A stretch of DNA of 64,000 nucleotides, taken from contig NZ_KQ948433.1 of NCBI RefSeq assembly GCF_001514065.1, positions 186,398-250,397 on the forward strand, read 5' to 3'. Below the pieces are notes generated by a model, which worked only from the letters and a program-made list of their open reading frames with translations, made no database searches and was not told where the DNA came from. This DNA comes from Streptomyces antibioticus (GTDB lineage: Bacteria > Actinomycetota > Actinomycetes > Streptomycetales > Streptomycetaceae). A program made the translations under genes and the position numbers. Shown piece after piece: positions 35,116-44,025 of the stretch; the stretch's first letter is position 1; every line of letters begins with the position of its first letter.

Positions 35116-35553
35116 ATGCGTAAGAATCTGCTGCGGCTGGGTGTCGCCGTCGCTGCCGCCGCCGGACTGTCCTTCGGCGCGGGCACCGCCTTCGCCACCC
35201 CGGCCGGGCCGGGCGTGACCGGCAAGATCATCTCCCAGACCACCCTCGGCGACACGGACTACGTCCTGCGTCAGATCACCATCCCTCCGGGGCAGAGCAC
35301 CGGGTGGCACTACCACGACGGAACCCTGTACGGCTTTGTCCAGCACGGCACGCTGAGCCACTTCGACTCCGACTGCCGCACCGACGGCGTCTACCGAGCC
35401 GGCCAGTCGCTGACCGAGCCGTCCGGCGCCGACCACGTGCACATCGGCCGCAACCTCGGCAAGACCGACATCGTCCTGGACGTGCTGTACGTGCTGCCGC
35501 ACGGCGCCCCGCTGTCGGAAGACGCCCCCAACCCGGGCTGCGACTTCCAGTAA
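35116..35553 (+). CDS. Secreted cupin-domain protein
   Basis: 145 residues. ATG at 35116 (behind GGAAAGG) starts a Sec signal: MRKNLLRLGVAVAAAAGLSF, cut near AFA. The mature part is a single cupin barrel with motif 1 PPGQSTGWHYHDGTLYGFVQHG and motif 2 GADHVHIGRNLG, giving histidine metal ligands. Two cysteines (DSDC, NPGCDF) could form a disulfide. The function of such exported cupins is unknown; metal or small-molecule binding is likely. A perfect 13-bp hairpin ends the unit. Confidence 0.88.
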   Translation: MRKNLLRLGVAVAAAAGLSFGAGTAFATPAGPGVTGKIISQTTLGDTDYVLRQITIPPGQSTGWHYHDGTLYGFVQHGTLSHFDSDCRTDGVYRAGQSLTEPSGADHVHIGRNLGKTDIVLDVLYVLPHGAPLSEDAPNPGCDFQ

Positions 35554-35573
35554 ACCTCCGCGATCCCGTACGT

Positions 35574-35607
35574 CGAGCCCGCCACGGCAGTACACGTGGC
35601 GGGCTCG
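35574..35607 (+). terminator. Hairpin terminator after the cupin gene
   Basis: CGAGCCCGCCACG and its exact complement with an 8-nt loop, 20 bp after the stop. It can also serve the convergent MEKHLA gene. Confidence 0.75.
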
Positions 35608-35634
35608 GCCCATGTCGGATCGTGAGTCGGAGCG

Positions 35635-36099
35635 TCACATGTCCGCCGGCGTCCAGGAGCGGAACACCGCCGCCTGACCGTGGATCCGCCCCTCGCCGTC
35701 CAGCAGATCCCACATGGTCACGTCCTCTATCCAGAACGGTTCGCCGCTCCTGCCGATCCGTATCCCTCGGTAACCGGTGGCGTAGTGATGCTCGGTCACA
35801 GCGCGGACGAAGGCGTCACGGTCTGCCTGGCTGTCCGGCCGCGCCGATAGGCGCGAGGGCAGGCCGACGAATTCGTCCCAGGAGTAGCCGAAGCAGCCCT
35901 GTGCGGTGCTGTTGGCGTAGATGAACTGCGGGTCGGCGGAGGTGTCGTGCGCCAGCCGCCCGAACGGGGCTCGCTCGTACAGCCACCGCGCAGCGTCCGG
36001 TTCGGACTTCCCCGCACTGGGGCACAGGGGCTCGCCCACCAGGCGCAGATGGCTGGAGAAGATCAGTTCGGCGAAGTCGCCGTCAAGGGGTGTCATCAC
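35635..36099 (-). CDS. MEKHLA (PAS-like) domain protein
   Basis: 154 residues consisting of one MEKHLA domain, a PAS-related fold: PFGRLAHDTSADPQFIYANS, CFGYSWDEFVGLPSRLSA, then GYRGIRIGRSGEPFWIEDVTMWDLLD. No output domain is attached. Stand-alone copies occur in bacteria; the ligand is unknown. It may act as a small sensor or enzyme. Confidence 0.85.
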   Translation of the reverse strand: MMTPLDGDFAELIFSSHLRLVGEPLCPSAGKSEPDAARWLYERAPFGRLAHDTSADPQFIYANSTAQGCFGYSWDEFVGLPSRLSARPDSQADRDAFVRAVTEHHYATGYRGIRIGRSGEPFWIEDVTMWDLLDGEGRIHGQAAVFRSWTPADM

Positions 36100-36290
36100 C
36101 GTTCACATGTCTCTTTGTCCGGGGACGGCTGTGAGTTGCTCCAGGGGTTTCTTTCTCGTCAAGAGCCTTGACAGGAAAGTGTCCGCCCGAACAGCCTATG
36201 GCAACGTTGTCAGATCGCGGAGACCGCTTCCGCGTGCCCACCGACGCTCACGCCACCGCTCACTCACACGCTGTGATGGGACGATCACAC

Positions 36291-39200
36291 ATGGCCGATC
36301 AGTCGAGCCTTCCTCGACACACCTCCCGGCGCACCGTTGTCGCCGCGGGCTCCACCTTGCTGGCCGGGTTCGGTCTGGGCACGGTGTTCGCCCCGCCCGT
36401 CGAAGCCGCCGACGCCACCGGCAGCAGCATCCCGTCCGCACCGGGTGAGATCGCCGCGTACCGTCCCGTCCGGGCCTCCTCGCAGGCCTACGCGCCCACC
36501 CCCGCCGGGTTCGTGGTGGACGCGCTCCCCCAGCCCGGCGTGCGCGGCACCGGTTGGCGGGCCGAGGCGGGCGACCCGCAGTGGATCGAGGTGGACCTCC
36601 AGGCGGACTGCCGCGTCGACCGCGTCCGGCTGACCTTTGAAGCCGACGCGAGCGACCCGGTCTTCACGCCTCCCGACAGCGGCAACCCGCGCCAGGGCAC
36701 CACGGGCAAGGAGATCCTCTCCAGCTACGCCCGCGAGTTCGTGGTGGAGACCTCCCGCGACCACACGACCTGGACCAGCGTCTACCGCACCACGGCCGGC
36801 ACCGGCGGAGTGGTGGACATCCCGCTGCCCAAGCCCGCGACGGCCCGCTGGGTCCGTATGACGGCCCGACTGCGCTCCAACCCCAACCCCCTGGGCCTGA
36901 ACGGCTTCGAGGTCTACGGCACCGCCCCCGCCCACCGCTCGAAGGCCACCGGCTGGACCGACTGGGGCCTCCACCACGGCGACGCGCCCGCCCTCACCGT
37001 CGCCGCCGACGGCACCGTGCCCCTGGAGTCGGGCTGGACGCTCACCCTGGACGACTGGGCAGACGGCGAGGGTGCGAGCCTTTCGCGCAACGGCCTCGAC
37101 ACCAGCCGCTGGCTGCCCGCGACCGTGCCCGGCACCGTCCTCACCTCCCTCGTCGATCAGGGCAAGCTGCCCGACCCGGTCGCGGGCCTGAACAACCTGC
37201 GCATCCCGGAGGCTCTGTCCCGCCACTTCTGGTGGTACCGGCGCGCCTTCGACCTGCCGCGCGGTCTGCGCACCGGCCAGGGGCGGCACATCTGGCTGGA
37301 GTTCGACGGCGTCAACCACAAGGCCGAGATCTGGCTCAACGGACACGGAGCGGGCGAGGTGACCTTTCCCTTCGCCCGTTCCGCCCACGACATCACCCAA
37401 CTCCTCGCCAAGGACGGCGCCAACGCGCTGGCCGTACGCGTCTCCCCCATGCCGACGCCCGGCAGCCCTGGCGACAAGGGCCCGGCGGGCGAGGCCTGGG
37501 TGGACGCCGGAGCCAACACGATGAACCTCAACTCACCCACGTACCTGGCCTCTTCGGGCTGGGATTGGATGCCTGCCGTCCGCGATCGCGCGGCCGGCAT
37601 CTGGAACCACGTACGCCTGAGATCGACCGGGCACATCGTCCTGGGCGACCCGCGCGTGGACACCGTGCTGCCCAGGCTGCCGGACCTGTCGGTCGCCGAG
37701 CTCACCCTGACCGTCCCGGTCCGCAACGCCGACTCCGCCGCCCACGAGGCCACCGTCACCGCCGAGTTCGGCGATGTCCGGGTCTCGCGCACGGTCACCG
37801 TCCCGGCGGGCGCGGACATCGATGTCATCTTCACCCCGGACGCGTTCGCGGCCCTGCGAGTGCGCGCCCCCGAGCTGTGGTGGCCCAACGGCCTGGGCGA
37901 GCCCGCCCTCCACCACCTCACCCTCACCGCCCGCACCGGCGGCACCGAGAGCGACCGCCGCACCACCCGCTTCGGCATACGGCAGTTCGGCTACGCCTAC
38001 GACACCCCGCTGAAGTTCACCCCGTCCTCCGACGCGTACACCCAGACCGTCCCGCTCGGCGCCCAGAAGGCCCGCCACGTCCGCGTCCGATGCCTGACCC
38101 GGACCACCGACTGGGGCAGCTCGCTGTGGGCGCTGTCGGTGTACGACAGCGCTCACCCCGACACCGACCTCGCCCTGCACGCCCCCGCCGAGGCCTCCAG
38201 CACCGACGAGGACAGCCACGCAGCCGCCAACGTCACCGACGGTGACGCGAGCACCCGCTGGTCCTCCGCCTTCGCCGACGACCAGTGGATACGCGTAGAC
38301 CTCGGCGCGACGCAGACCTTCGACCGGGTGGACCTGGTGTGGGAGCGGGCCTATGCGCGCACCTTCGTCGTGCAGGTCTCGGCGGACGGCGAGCAGTGGA
38401 CCGACGTCGCGTCCGTCGACAACACGGCCGTCCCGCTGCCCTTCAACAGTGGCGACGCCAGCCTACGGATCACCGACTTCGAGGCCCGTACGGCCCGTTA
38501 CGTCAGGCTGTCCTGCGGCCTGCGCAACACCAGTTGGGGCAACTCGCTGTGGTCCCTCGCCGTCATCGACAGCGCGGAGCCGGGCACCGACCTCGCCCTG
38601 CACCGGCAGACCACCGCTTCCAGCGAGGAGGACGACCACCCGGCCGCGCACGCCACCGACGGCGACCCCGGCACCCGCTGGTCCTCCGCGTACGAGGACC
38701 ACCAGTGGCTCCAGGTCGACCTCGGCTCCAGCCGCCGCTTCGACCGGATCGCGGTCGTCTGGGAGCAGGCGTACCCGAAGACGTACACCGTGCAGGTCTC
38801 CGACGACGGCGACACCTGGACCGATGTCACGACCGTCTCCAACACCCCCGACCCTCTGAAGATCAGCGTCAACGGCGTGCGGGTGCTGGTGCGCGGCGGG
38901 AACTGGGGCTGGGACGAGCTGCTGCGCCGGATGCCCGCCGAGCGGATGGACGCGGCGGTGCGCATGCACCGGGCGATGAACTTCACGATGATCCGCAACT
39001 GGGTCGGCAGCAGCAACCGCGAGGAGTTCTACGCCGCCTGCGACGCGCACGGCATCCTCGTCTGGAACGACTTCCCCAACGCCTGGGGCATGGACCCGCC
39101 GGACCACGAGGCGTTCCTGTCCGTGGCCCGCGACACCGTCCTGCGCTACCGCAGCCACCCGAGCATCGCGGTGTGGTGCGGCGCCAACGAGGGCAACCCA

Positions 39201-40373
39201 CCGGCCGCGGTCGACGAGGGCATGCGCAAGGCGGTCCAGAGCCAGGCGCCGGACCTGCTCTACCAGAGCAACTCCGCCGGCGGTGTCGTCACCGGCGGCG
39301 GCCCGTACGGCTGGGTCGAGCCGGAGAAGTACTTCGACCCCGCCACCTACGGCAGCAAGGACTTCGGCTTCCACACCGAGATCGGTATGCCTGTCGTCTC
39401 CACCGCCGCCAGCACCCGCGCCATGCTCGGCGACGACGGCCCGGAGTGGCCGATCGGCGGCGCCTGGTACCACCACGACTGGAGCGAGCGCGGCAACCAG
39501 GCCCCGCAGAACTACAAGGCCGCCATCGAGACCCGGCTGGGCGCCGCCCGCGACCTGGACGACTTCACGCGCAAGGCGCAGTTCGTCAACTACGAGAACT
39601 TCCGCGCCATGTTCGAGGCGTGGAACGCCCACCTCTGGGACAACGCCAGCGGGTTGATGCTGTGGATGTCCCACCCGGCCTGGCACAGCACGGTCTGGCA
39701 GACGTACGACTACGACTTCGACGTCAACGGCGCCTACTTCGGCTGCCGCACCGCCTGCGAGCCCCTGCACGTCCAGGCCGACCCGGTGAAGTGGCAGGTC
39801 ATCGCGGTCAACCACACCCGCGAAACACTGAAGCGGGCGACGGTCCGAGCGGAGACGTACGACCTGTCGGGCCGTCGTATCGCCGAGCCCCGACAAGTCC
39901 ATGTGGATGTGGAACCGGCTGCCAAGGCGGTGGCCTTCACGGCGGCCCCCACAGCCGACCTGCCGGACCTGCACCTGCTGCGCCTGACTCTGGAGGGCGC
40001 CGACGGCAAGCTGCTGTCCCGCAACACCTACTGGCGCTGCCGCACACCGCAGGCCCTGCGCGCCATCGACCAGATCCGGCAGGCGAAGTTGTCGGCCTCA
40101 CTCACCGGGGTGTCCCACGACGGAGACCGGCGTACGGTGACCGCCACAGTGCGCAACCGCGGTTCCATGGTCGCCGCCATGGTCCGGCTCTCCCTGCTGG
40201 ACGAGAACGGTGACCGTGTCCTGCCGACCCTGTACGACGACAACTACCTGTGGCTGCTGCCCGGGGAGTCGCGCTTGGTGACGCTGTCGTGGCCCGCGTC
40301 CGCCCTGCCGTCGGGGCGGCCGAGGCTCAGGGCCGAGGGGTACAACACTCCCCCGGTCACCGTGCGCGGCTGA
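36291..40373 (+). CDS. Tat-exported glycoside hydrolase family 2 enzyme with three discoidin domains
   Basis: 1,360 residues. ATG at 36291 leads a twin-arginine signal (SRRTVVAAGSTLLAGFGLG). Order: discoidin (F5/8 type C, CBM32-like) domain at about 54-213; GH2 sugar-binding domain 240-446; Ig-like domain 447-567; two more discoidin domains 574-858; TIM barrel 859-1157 with acid/base Glu967 in WCGANEGN and nucleophile Glu1030 in FHTEIGMP; then C-terminal beta domains. The closest group is exo-beta-glucosaminidase/beta-mannosidase-like GH2. The second and third discoidin domains interrupt the link between Ig domain and barrel: PLKFTPSS before and PLKISVNGVRVLVRGGNWGW after look like a duplicated joint. 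It is likely to trim chitosan-like or mannan polymers outside the cell. Confidence 0.93.
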   Translation: MADQSSLPRHTSRRTVVAAGSTLLAGFGLGTVFAPPVEAADATGSSIPSAPGEIAAYRPVRASSQAYAPTPAGFVVDALPQPGVRGTGWRAEAGDPQWIEVDLQADCRVDRVRLTFEADASDPVFTPPDSGNPRQGTTGKEILSSYAREFVVETSRDHTTWTSVYRTTAGTGGVVDIPLPKPATARWVRMTARLRSNPNPLGLNGFEVYGTAPAHRSKATGWTDWGLHHGDAPALTVAADGTVPLESGWTLTLDDWADGEGASLSRNGLDTSRWLPATVPGTVLTSLVDQGKLPDPVAGLNNLRIPEALSRHFWWYRRAFDLPRGLRTGQGRHIWLEFDGVNHKAEIWLNGHGAGEVTFPFARSAHDITQLLAKDGANALAVRVSPMPTPGSPGDKGPAGEAWVDAGANTMNLNSPTYLASSGWDWMPAVRDRAAGIWNHVRLRSTGHIVLGDPRVDTVLPRLPDLSVAELTLTVPVRNADSAAHEATVTAEFGDVRVSRTVTVPAGADIDVIFTPDAFAALRVRAPELWWPNGLGEPALHHLTLTARTGGTESDRRTTRFGIRQFGYAYDTPLKFTPSSDAYTQTVPLGAQKARHVRVRCLTRTTDWGSSLWALSVYDSAHPDTDLALHAPAEASSTDEDSHAAANVTDGDASTRWSSAFADDQWIRVDLGATQTFDRVDLVWERAYARTFVVQVSADGEQWTDVASVDNTAVPLPFNSGDASLRITDFEARTARYVRLSCGLRNTSWGNSLWSLAVIDSAEPGTDLALHRQTTASSEEDDHPAAHATDGDPGTRWSSAYEDHQWLQVDLGSSRRFDRIAVVWEQAYPKTYTVQVSDDGDTWTDVTTVSNTPDPLKISVNGVRVLVRGGNWGWDELLRRMPAERMDAAVRMHRAMNFTMIRNWVGSSNREEFYAACDAHGILVWNDFPNAWGMDPPDHEAFLSVARDTVLRYRSHPSIAVWCGANEGNPPAAVDEGMRKAVQSQAPDLLYQSNSAGGVVTGGGPYGWVEPEKYFDPATYGSKDFGFHTEIGMPVVSTAASTRAMLGDDGPEWPIGGAWYHHDWSERGNQAPQNYKAAIETRLGAARDLDDFTRKAQFVNYENFRAMFEAWNAHLWDNASGLMLWMSHPAWHSTVWQTYDYDFDVNGAYFGCRTACEPLHVQADPVKWQVIAVNHTRETLKRATVRAETYDLSGRRIAEPRQVHVDVEPAAKAVAFTAAPTADLPDLHLLRLTLEGADGKLLSRNTYWRCRTPQALRAIDQIRQAKLSASLTGVSHDGDRRTVTATVRNRGSMVAAMVRLSLLDENGDRVLPTLYDDNYLWLLPGESRLVTLSWPASALPSGRPRLRAEGYNTPPVTVRG

Positions 40374-40467
40374 GCCGCGGGCGCCCGGGAGCCGGGTGTG
40401 CCGCGTTCGTGGGGCGCGGTGCTCCCGGCGGGTGGGTCACCGCCCGCGCGGGGCGGCGGCCGGTAGG

Positions 40468-40866
40468 TCAGACGGCACGCTCGTAGCTCGCCCAGGCGAT
40501 GTGGGACTCGTGCAGGGTCACGGCCACCTCGTGGATTCGCCGCGCGCCCTCCCCCAGCGCCCCCGCATGGATCGCCTCGACCAGGTGGTCGGCGATCACC
40601 TTGGCCAGGTACTCCGTCGAGGTGTTGATCTGCTGGAACCGCTCCTCGTCGTCGAGGTTGCGGTAGTTGAGCTCGGCGATGACCTTGCCCAGTTCAGCGG
40701 TCGCCAGCCCGATGTCCACGACGATGTTGTCGTCGTCCAGCTCCGGGCGCCGGAACGTCGCGTCCACCACGAAGGTGGCCCCGTGCAGCCGCTGAGCGGG
40801 CCCGAAGACCTCGCCGCGGAAGCTGTGAGCGATCATCATGTGGTCACGTACGGTGATGCTGAACAA
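40468..40866 (-). CDS. 6-pyruvoyl-tetrahydropterin synthase/QueD-like protein
   Basis: 132 residues. The TTG at 40866 follows AGGAGG and gives the usual opening [15 protein letters not shown]. The T-fold pattern is clear ([51 protein letters not shown]). Of the zinc histidines, His14 and His28 are present, but the third is replaced by alanine (LHGAT instead of HGH). It may therefore have a different activity from true pterin or queuosine enzymes. Stand-alone gene. Confidence 0.85.
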   Translation of the reverse strand: MFSITVRDHMMIAHSFRGEVFGPAQRLHGATFVVDATFRRPELDDDNIVVDIGLATAELGKVIAELNYRNLDDEERFQQINTSTEYLAKVIADHLVEAIHAGALGEGARRIHEVAVTLHESHIAWASYERAV

Positions 40867-40998
40867 GGGTCCTCCTGGTGAGGTGTGCGCTCGGCAGCGA
40901 GCATATAGCCGAGCCACATGTGACTTGGTGTGTGAACCAAATGTGAGATCCCCTCGTGTCCATGGTGTGTCGGGTGGCGGCGCCGGCAGAGGAGGACC

Positions 40999-41454
40999 AT
41001 GGAGACACCACCGGTGAGACGCCTGGAGCTGGCCCTTACCGACTTCGCCGAGCGGTACGGCGCTCTGACCCGAGCGCGCGAGCAGATGCGGGCGCTGTCG
41101 GTGACGGCCTGCTCCCGGGACGACGTCGTGGAAGTCACCGTGGGCGCTGACGGCCGCCCGGCGAGCATCCGCTTCGTCGACGAGCGGTTCAGGGAGATGC
41201 CCGCAGCCCAGCTCGGTGACAGCGTCATGGATGCCCTGAGCACGGCGCGAGCGGAGGCGGCGGCGCGGTTCAGCGCTGCCATGAACAGCGTGGGGCTGCC
41301 GGTGCAGGCGTCCCGGGACACACCCAGACCCCGTCCTCAGGAGCCGTTGTGGGGCCGCAGGTCGGCTTCGGCCCACGTCCCGTTGCCGCCGGATCTGCGA
41401 GCGGCGGTAGTGGCTCTCACGGACTCCGTGTGCGACGCCGTCAGGTGTGTCTGA
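40999..41454 (+). CDS. YbaB/EbfC-family nucleoid-associated protein
   Basis: 151 residues behind GAGGAGGACC. Residues 5-105 match the YbaB/EbfC fold: a helix ([20 protein letters not shown]), a three-strand sheet ([21 protein letters not shown]) and a long helix ([24 protein letters not shown]). These dimers bind DNA without strong sequence preference. The C-terminal 45 residues are Pro/Arg-rich with no known domain. In actinomycetes such proteins are often linked to secretion or mobile regions. Confidence 0.8.
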   Translation: METPPVRRLELALTDFAERYGALTRAREQMRALSVTACSRDDVVEVTVGADGRPASIRFVDERFREMPAAQLGDSVMDALSTARAEAAARFSAAMNSVGLPVQASRDTPRPRPQEPLWGRRSASAHVPLPPDLRAAVVALTDSVCDAVRCV

Positions 41455-41527
41455 GGCGGTTCGGCCCGGCAGAAACACATATTAGGTTGATTGTACATAT
41501 ATTGCTGTCCCGTCGAGGGGCAGCTCA

Positions 41528-42316
41528 GTGGCACCAAGGATCGGGACAGTCATGCCGAAATCCCCGCGACCGGACGACATCGTCCGCGTCGAGAGCAACG
41601 TGTACTCCGTGTCCGGCAGCAACACCAACTGGGTGATCGTCAAGGACGGTGACAGCTGCACCCTCGTCGACTCCGGCTACCCCGGCGACCGCGAGGCCGT
41701 GCTGGGCTCCCTCGCCGCTCTCGGACTGGAGCCGCGCGACGTGGCCGCAGTCCTGGTGACGCACGCGCACAACGACCACATCGGCGCGGCCGAACACTTG
41801 CGCACCACATACGACGTACCGGTGCTCATGCACCACGAGGAGGTGCCGCACGCCCGGCGCGACTTCCTCGACCAGGTGACGGTGGGCCAGGTGCTCGCGC
41901 AGGCCTGGCGGCCCGGAGTGCTGCCGTGGGCCGTCCACGCGCTGCGCGCCGGCGGCACCACTCATGTGCCGGTCTGCGAGCCGCAGGCGTTTCCGGCAGC
42001 GGGGGCCCTGGATCTGCCCGGGGCACCAGTGCCCGTGCACACCCCCGGGCACACAAAGGGCCACTGCGCCTACCACCTGCCCGAAAGCGGCATTCTGATC
42101 ACCGGCGACGCCCTGGTCACCACACATCCGACGTCACGGATCAACGGCCCGCAGCTGCTGCCCGACATGTTCCACACCGACCGGGCGCGGGCTCTGGAGT
42201 CCCTGACCGCGCTGGAGGAGCTGGACGCCAGCCTTCTCCTGCCCGGGCACGGGCACGTGTACCACGGCTCCGCCAGGCAGGCCGCCGCGACCGCCCGCGA
42301 GCACGCGGCCCGGTGA
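41528..42316 (+). CDS. MBL-fold metallo-hydrolase
   Basis: 262 residues from GTG 41528 (behind GAGGGG); ATG 41552 is an alternative. The metal-binding motif is THAHNDHIG (HxHxDH), with further ligands in HTPGHTKGHCAYHL and ILITGDALV and the late PGHGHVY. The overall order is that of glyoxalase II-like hydrolases of the MBL superfamily. Cytoplasmic; the substrate is not readable. Confidence 0.9.
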   Translation: MAPRIGTVMPKSPRPDDIVRVESNVYSVSGSNTNWVIVKDGDSCTLVDSGYPGDREAVLGSLAALGLEPRDVAAVLVTHAHNDHIGAAEHLRTTYDVPVLMHHEEVPHARRDFLDQVTVGQVLAQAWRPGVLPWAVHALRAGGTTHVPVCEPQAFPAAGALDLPGAPVPVHTPGHTKGHCAYHLPESGILITGDALVTTHPTSRINGPQLLPDMFHTDRARALESLTALEELDASLLLPGHGHVYHGSARQAAATAREHAAR

Positions 42317-42520
42317 CCGGCGGCTCCCCCAGAGGGCGGAAGAGGTCATCGACGGTTCAATCACACACTTACCGGGCAGTACGTTCGACGGGGCCTCGCG
42401 CGGGTGGCATCGCCAGCGCTTGAAAGAAGCCGAAGAACACCCACACTCCCGCTATGCACGGGCACATCAGCCCTTATCGTGAAGAGTGAGCATGTCGGAG
42501 AAACCATCTGACGTTGACAC

Positions 42521-42529
42521 TTATCCACA
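42521..42529 (+). promoter_or_regulatory. Single perfect DnaA box sequence
   Basis: TTATCCACA, 60 bp upstream of the gene at 42589. It is isolated, so it is not an origin by itself; it may be chance or a DnaA regulatory site. Confidence 0.3.
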
Positions 42530-42588
42530 CGGGCCCCTCGGCGTGGGTACCATGCGCAGCGTCATCCATATCGAGGGAGTGAACGGTT

Positions 42589-43158
42589 GTGACCAGCCAA
42601 TCAGCCGCCACGCTCCGGTCGCGGTACGTAGCACAGGCCGCGTCGGACCTGGAGGAAAACCGTCGGGTGCAGCAGCAGCTGACGGATCGGCTTTCCACGT
42701 TGAAGCAGGAAGAAGCCCTGCTTGCGGACATCCTCAAACTCGCCGAGCAGTACGAGGGTTTCGCAGATGCCTCCCGACTGCCTGAGCAGCTTCAGGACGA
42801 GCCGGTCGTTGCGAAGGCGAAGAAGGCTTCTACCGACGCCGCCCGTCGCTCCGCGTCGGCCAAGAGCGCTTCGAGCAGCAGGACGGCGAAGGCCGACGCG
42901 AAGGGGAAGTCGCGTCAGCCTCTGCTCGGCGACCTGCTGGCGGAGCTGCTCGGCCAGTACACGGAGCCCCGCCTGGCGAAGGAGCTGCGCGACGAACTCC
43001 TCGAGAAGCACCCGGACCGCACCCCCACCCCTCAGGTGGTGCGGAACACGCTGGAGTCCTTGGTCGCCAAGGGCCGCATCCGGCGTCACAAGCAGCAGCG
43101 CTCCGTCATGTACACCCTGGTCGAGCCGGACGGGGCAGCCAGCAGCAGCTCCGACTGA
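42589..43158 (+). CDS. Putative winged-helix DNA-binding protein with coiled-coil N-terminus
   Basis: 189 residues from GTG 42589 behind GGGAG. Residues 10-60 form a coiled coil (LEENRRVQQQLTDRLSTLKQEEALLADIL). An Ala/Ser/Lys linker at 75-105 follows, then a compact C-terminal domain at 108-180 (LLGDLLAELLGQYTEPRLAKELRD and VVRNTLESLVAKGRIRRHKQQRSVMYTLVE) that reads as a winged helix with a basic wing. It is probably a dimeric regulator. No named family is recognised. Confidence 0.75.
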   Translation: MTSQSAATLRSRYVAQAASDLEENRRVQQQLTDRLSTLKQEEALLADILKLAEQYEGFADASRLPEQLQDEPVVAKAKKASTDAARRSASAKSASSSRTAKADAKGKSRQPLLGDLLAELLGQYTEPRLAKELRDELLEKHPDRTPTPQVVRNTLESLVAKGRIRRHKQQRSVMYTLVEPDGAASSSSD

Positions 43159-43218
43159 CCCGTCACTCGTCCCGCGGGCGATGGTCCGCAGCCGTACCGC
43201 GGCACACACCGCGTGTAC

Positions 43219-43235
43219 GTCCCGCCTCGCGGGAC
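43219..43235 (+). terminator. Small hairpin after the winged-helix gene
   Basis: GTCCCGC, three bases, GCGGGAC. A longer pairing of CTCGTCCCGCG (43166) with CGCGGGACGAG (43228) is also possible. Confidence 0.45.
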
Positions 43236-43341
43236 GAGCTGACGCATCGTCATGCTTCATTCCCCGGCGCGTACGTGATCCACTCCCCCGGAACGACACG
43301 TATCTGGCAGAACTTCATTCCGGAACAAGCGACGGGACCTG

Positions 43342-44025
43342 TCACCAGCCGCGCCACACGTTGTCGAAGGCGGCGCTCTCGATGTCACGCCGCAGCCGGA
43401 GGGCTTCCAGCTGCATGACGGCGTCGCCGACGGCGGCAAGGACAGTCGTGACGTCATCGTCGAGGGGGCTGCCTTCGGCGCCGGACGTCGCCTCTTCGCG
43501 CCCGCAATCCACGCCCCCGGAATTCTTGTCGCTGGCATCCGTGGCGCCGGAGCCTTCGGTGGGCTGGGGAGGCACGAGCCCGGAAGCGACCAGCAAGGCG
43601 GCGAGGACAGGCTCGCCGGAGGCCTTGCGCCGCTCCGCCTCCCGCCGGGCTGGTGAGTCGGCCAGTTCGGTCCGTCCGGACAACAGCCGCAGGCCATGTC
43701 TGTGCTGGTGGACGACCAGCCCGTCCTGCTCCAGGGCGTCGGCATAGGCCGGTACGAGGTCCTCAGCCCGGCGCCACAGCCACTCCTCGACCGTCTCGTA
43801 CGGCTCCCGCCGGACCAGTGCGGCATCCGCCTGGTCCAGCAGCGGGTCACCGGACGCCACGCGCGGGCCGGGCACCAGACGATCTCCGTCCAGGCGCAGC
43901 GTCCCGCGGTGCAGCAGGTCGATGGCCTCGGCTCCGGCGAGCGCAAGCGACAGGTCCCCCTGGCCCACGAGCTGTTCGGCCGGCATGCCCAGCGTGACGA
44001 GCACGAGGTCGCGTGCGGTGCTCAT
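43342..44025 (-). CDS. GPP34-family protein
   Basis: 227 residues from the ATG behind AGGAGGG. The start STARDLVLVTLGMPAEQL and the block GDLSLALAGAEAIDLLHRG match the GPP34 (Golgi phosphoprotein 3-like) family, which in actinomycetes is common but undefined; eukaryotic members bind phosphoinositides at membranes. The start overlaps the stop of the flavoprotein gene (ATGA), so the two are co-translated. The C-terminal third is poorly conserved and acidic. Confidence 0.82.
   Translation of the reverse strand: MSTARDLVLVTLGMPAEQLVGQGDLSLALAGAEAIDLLHRGTLRLDGDRLVPGPRVASGDPLLDQADAALVRREPYETVEEWLWRRAEDLVPAYADALEQDGLVVHQHRHGLRLLSGRTELADSPARREAERRKASGEPVLAALLVASGLVPPQPTEGSGATDASDKNSGGVDCGREEATSGAEGSPLDDDVTTVLAAVGDAVMQLEALRLRRDIESAAFDNVWRGW

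Noticed and set aside
38219-38241. GTCACC...GGTGACG resembling the 21-bp operator inside the GH2 gene
   Set aside because: The spacer is only about three bases, not nine, and the sequence encodes a discoidin-domain loop.
42514-42529. TTGACA promoter and DnaA-controlled origin near 42.5 kb
   Set aside because: TTGACA lacks a -10 at proper distance, and a lone DnaA box without clustering or an AT-rich segment does not make an origin.
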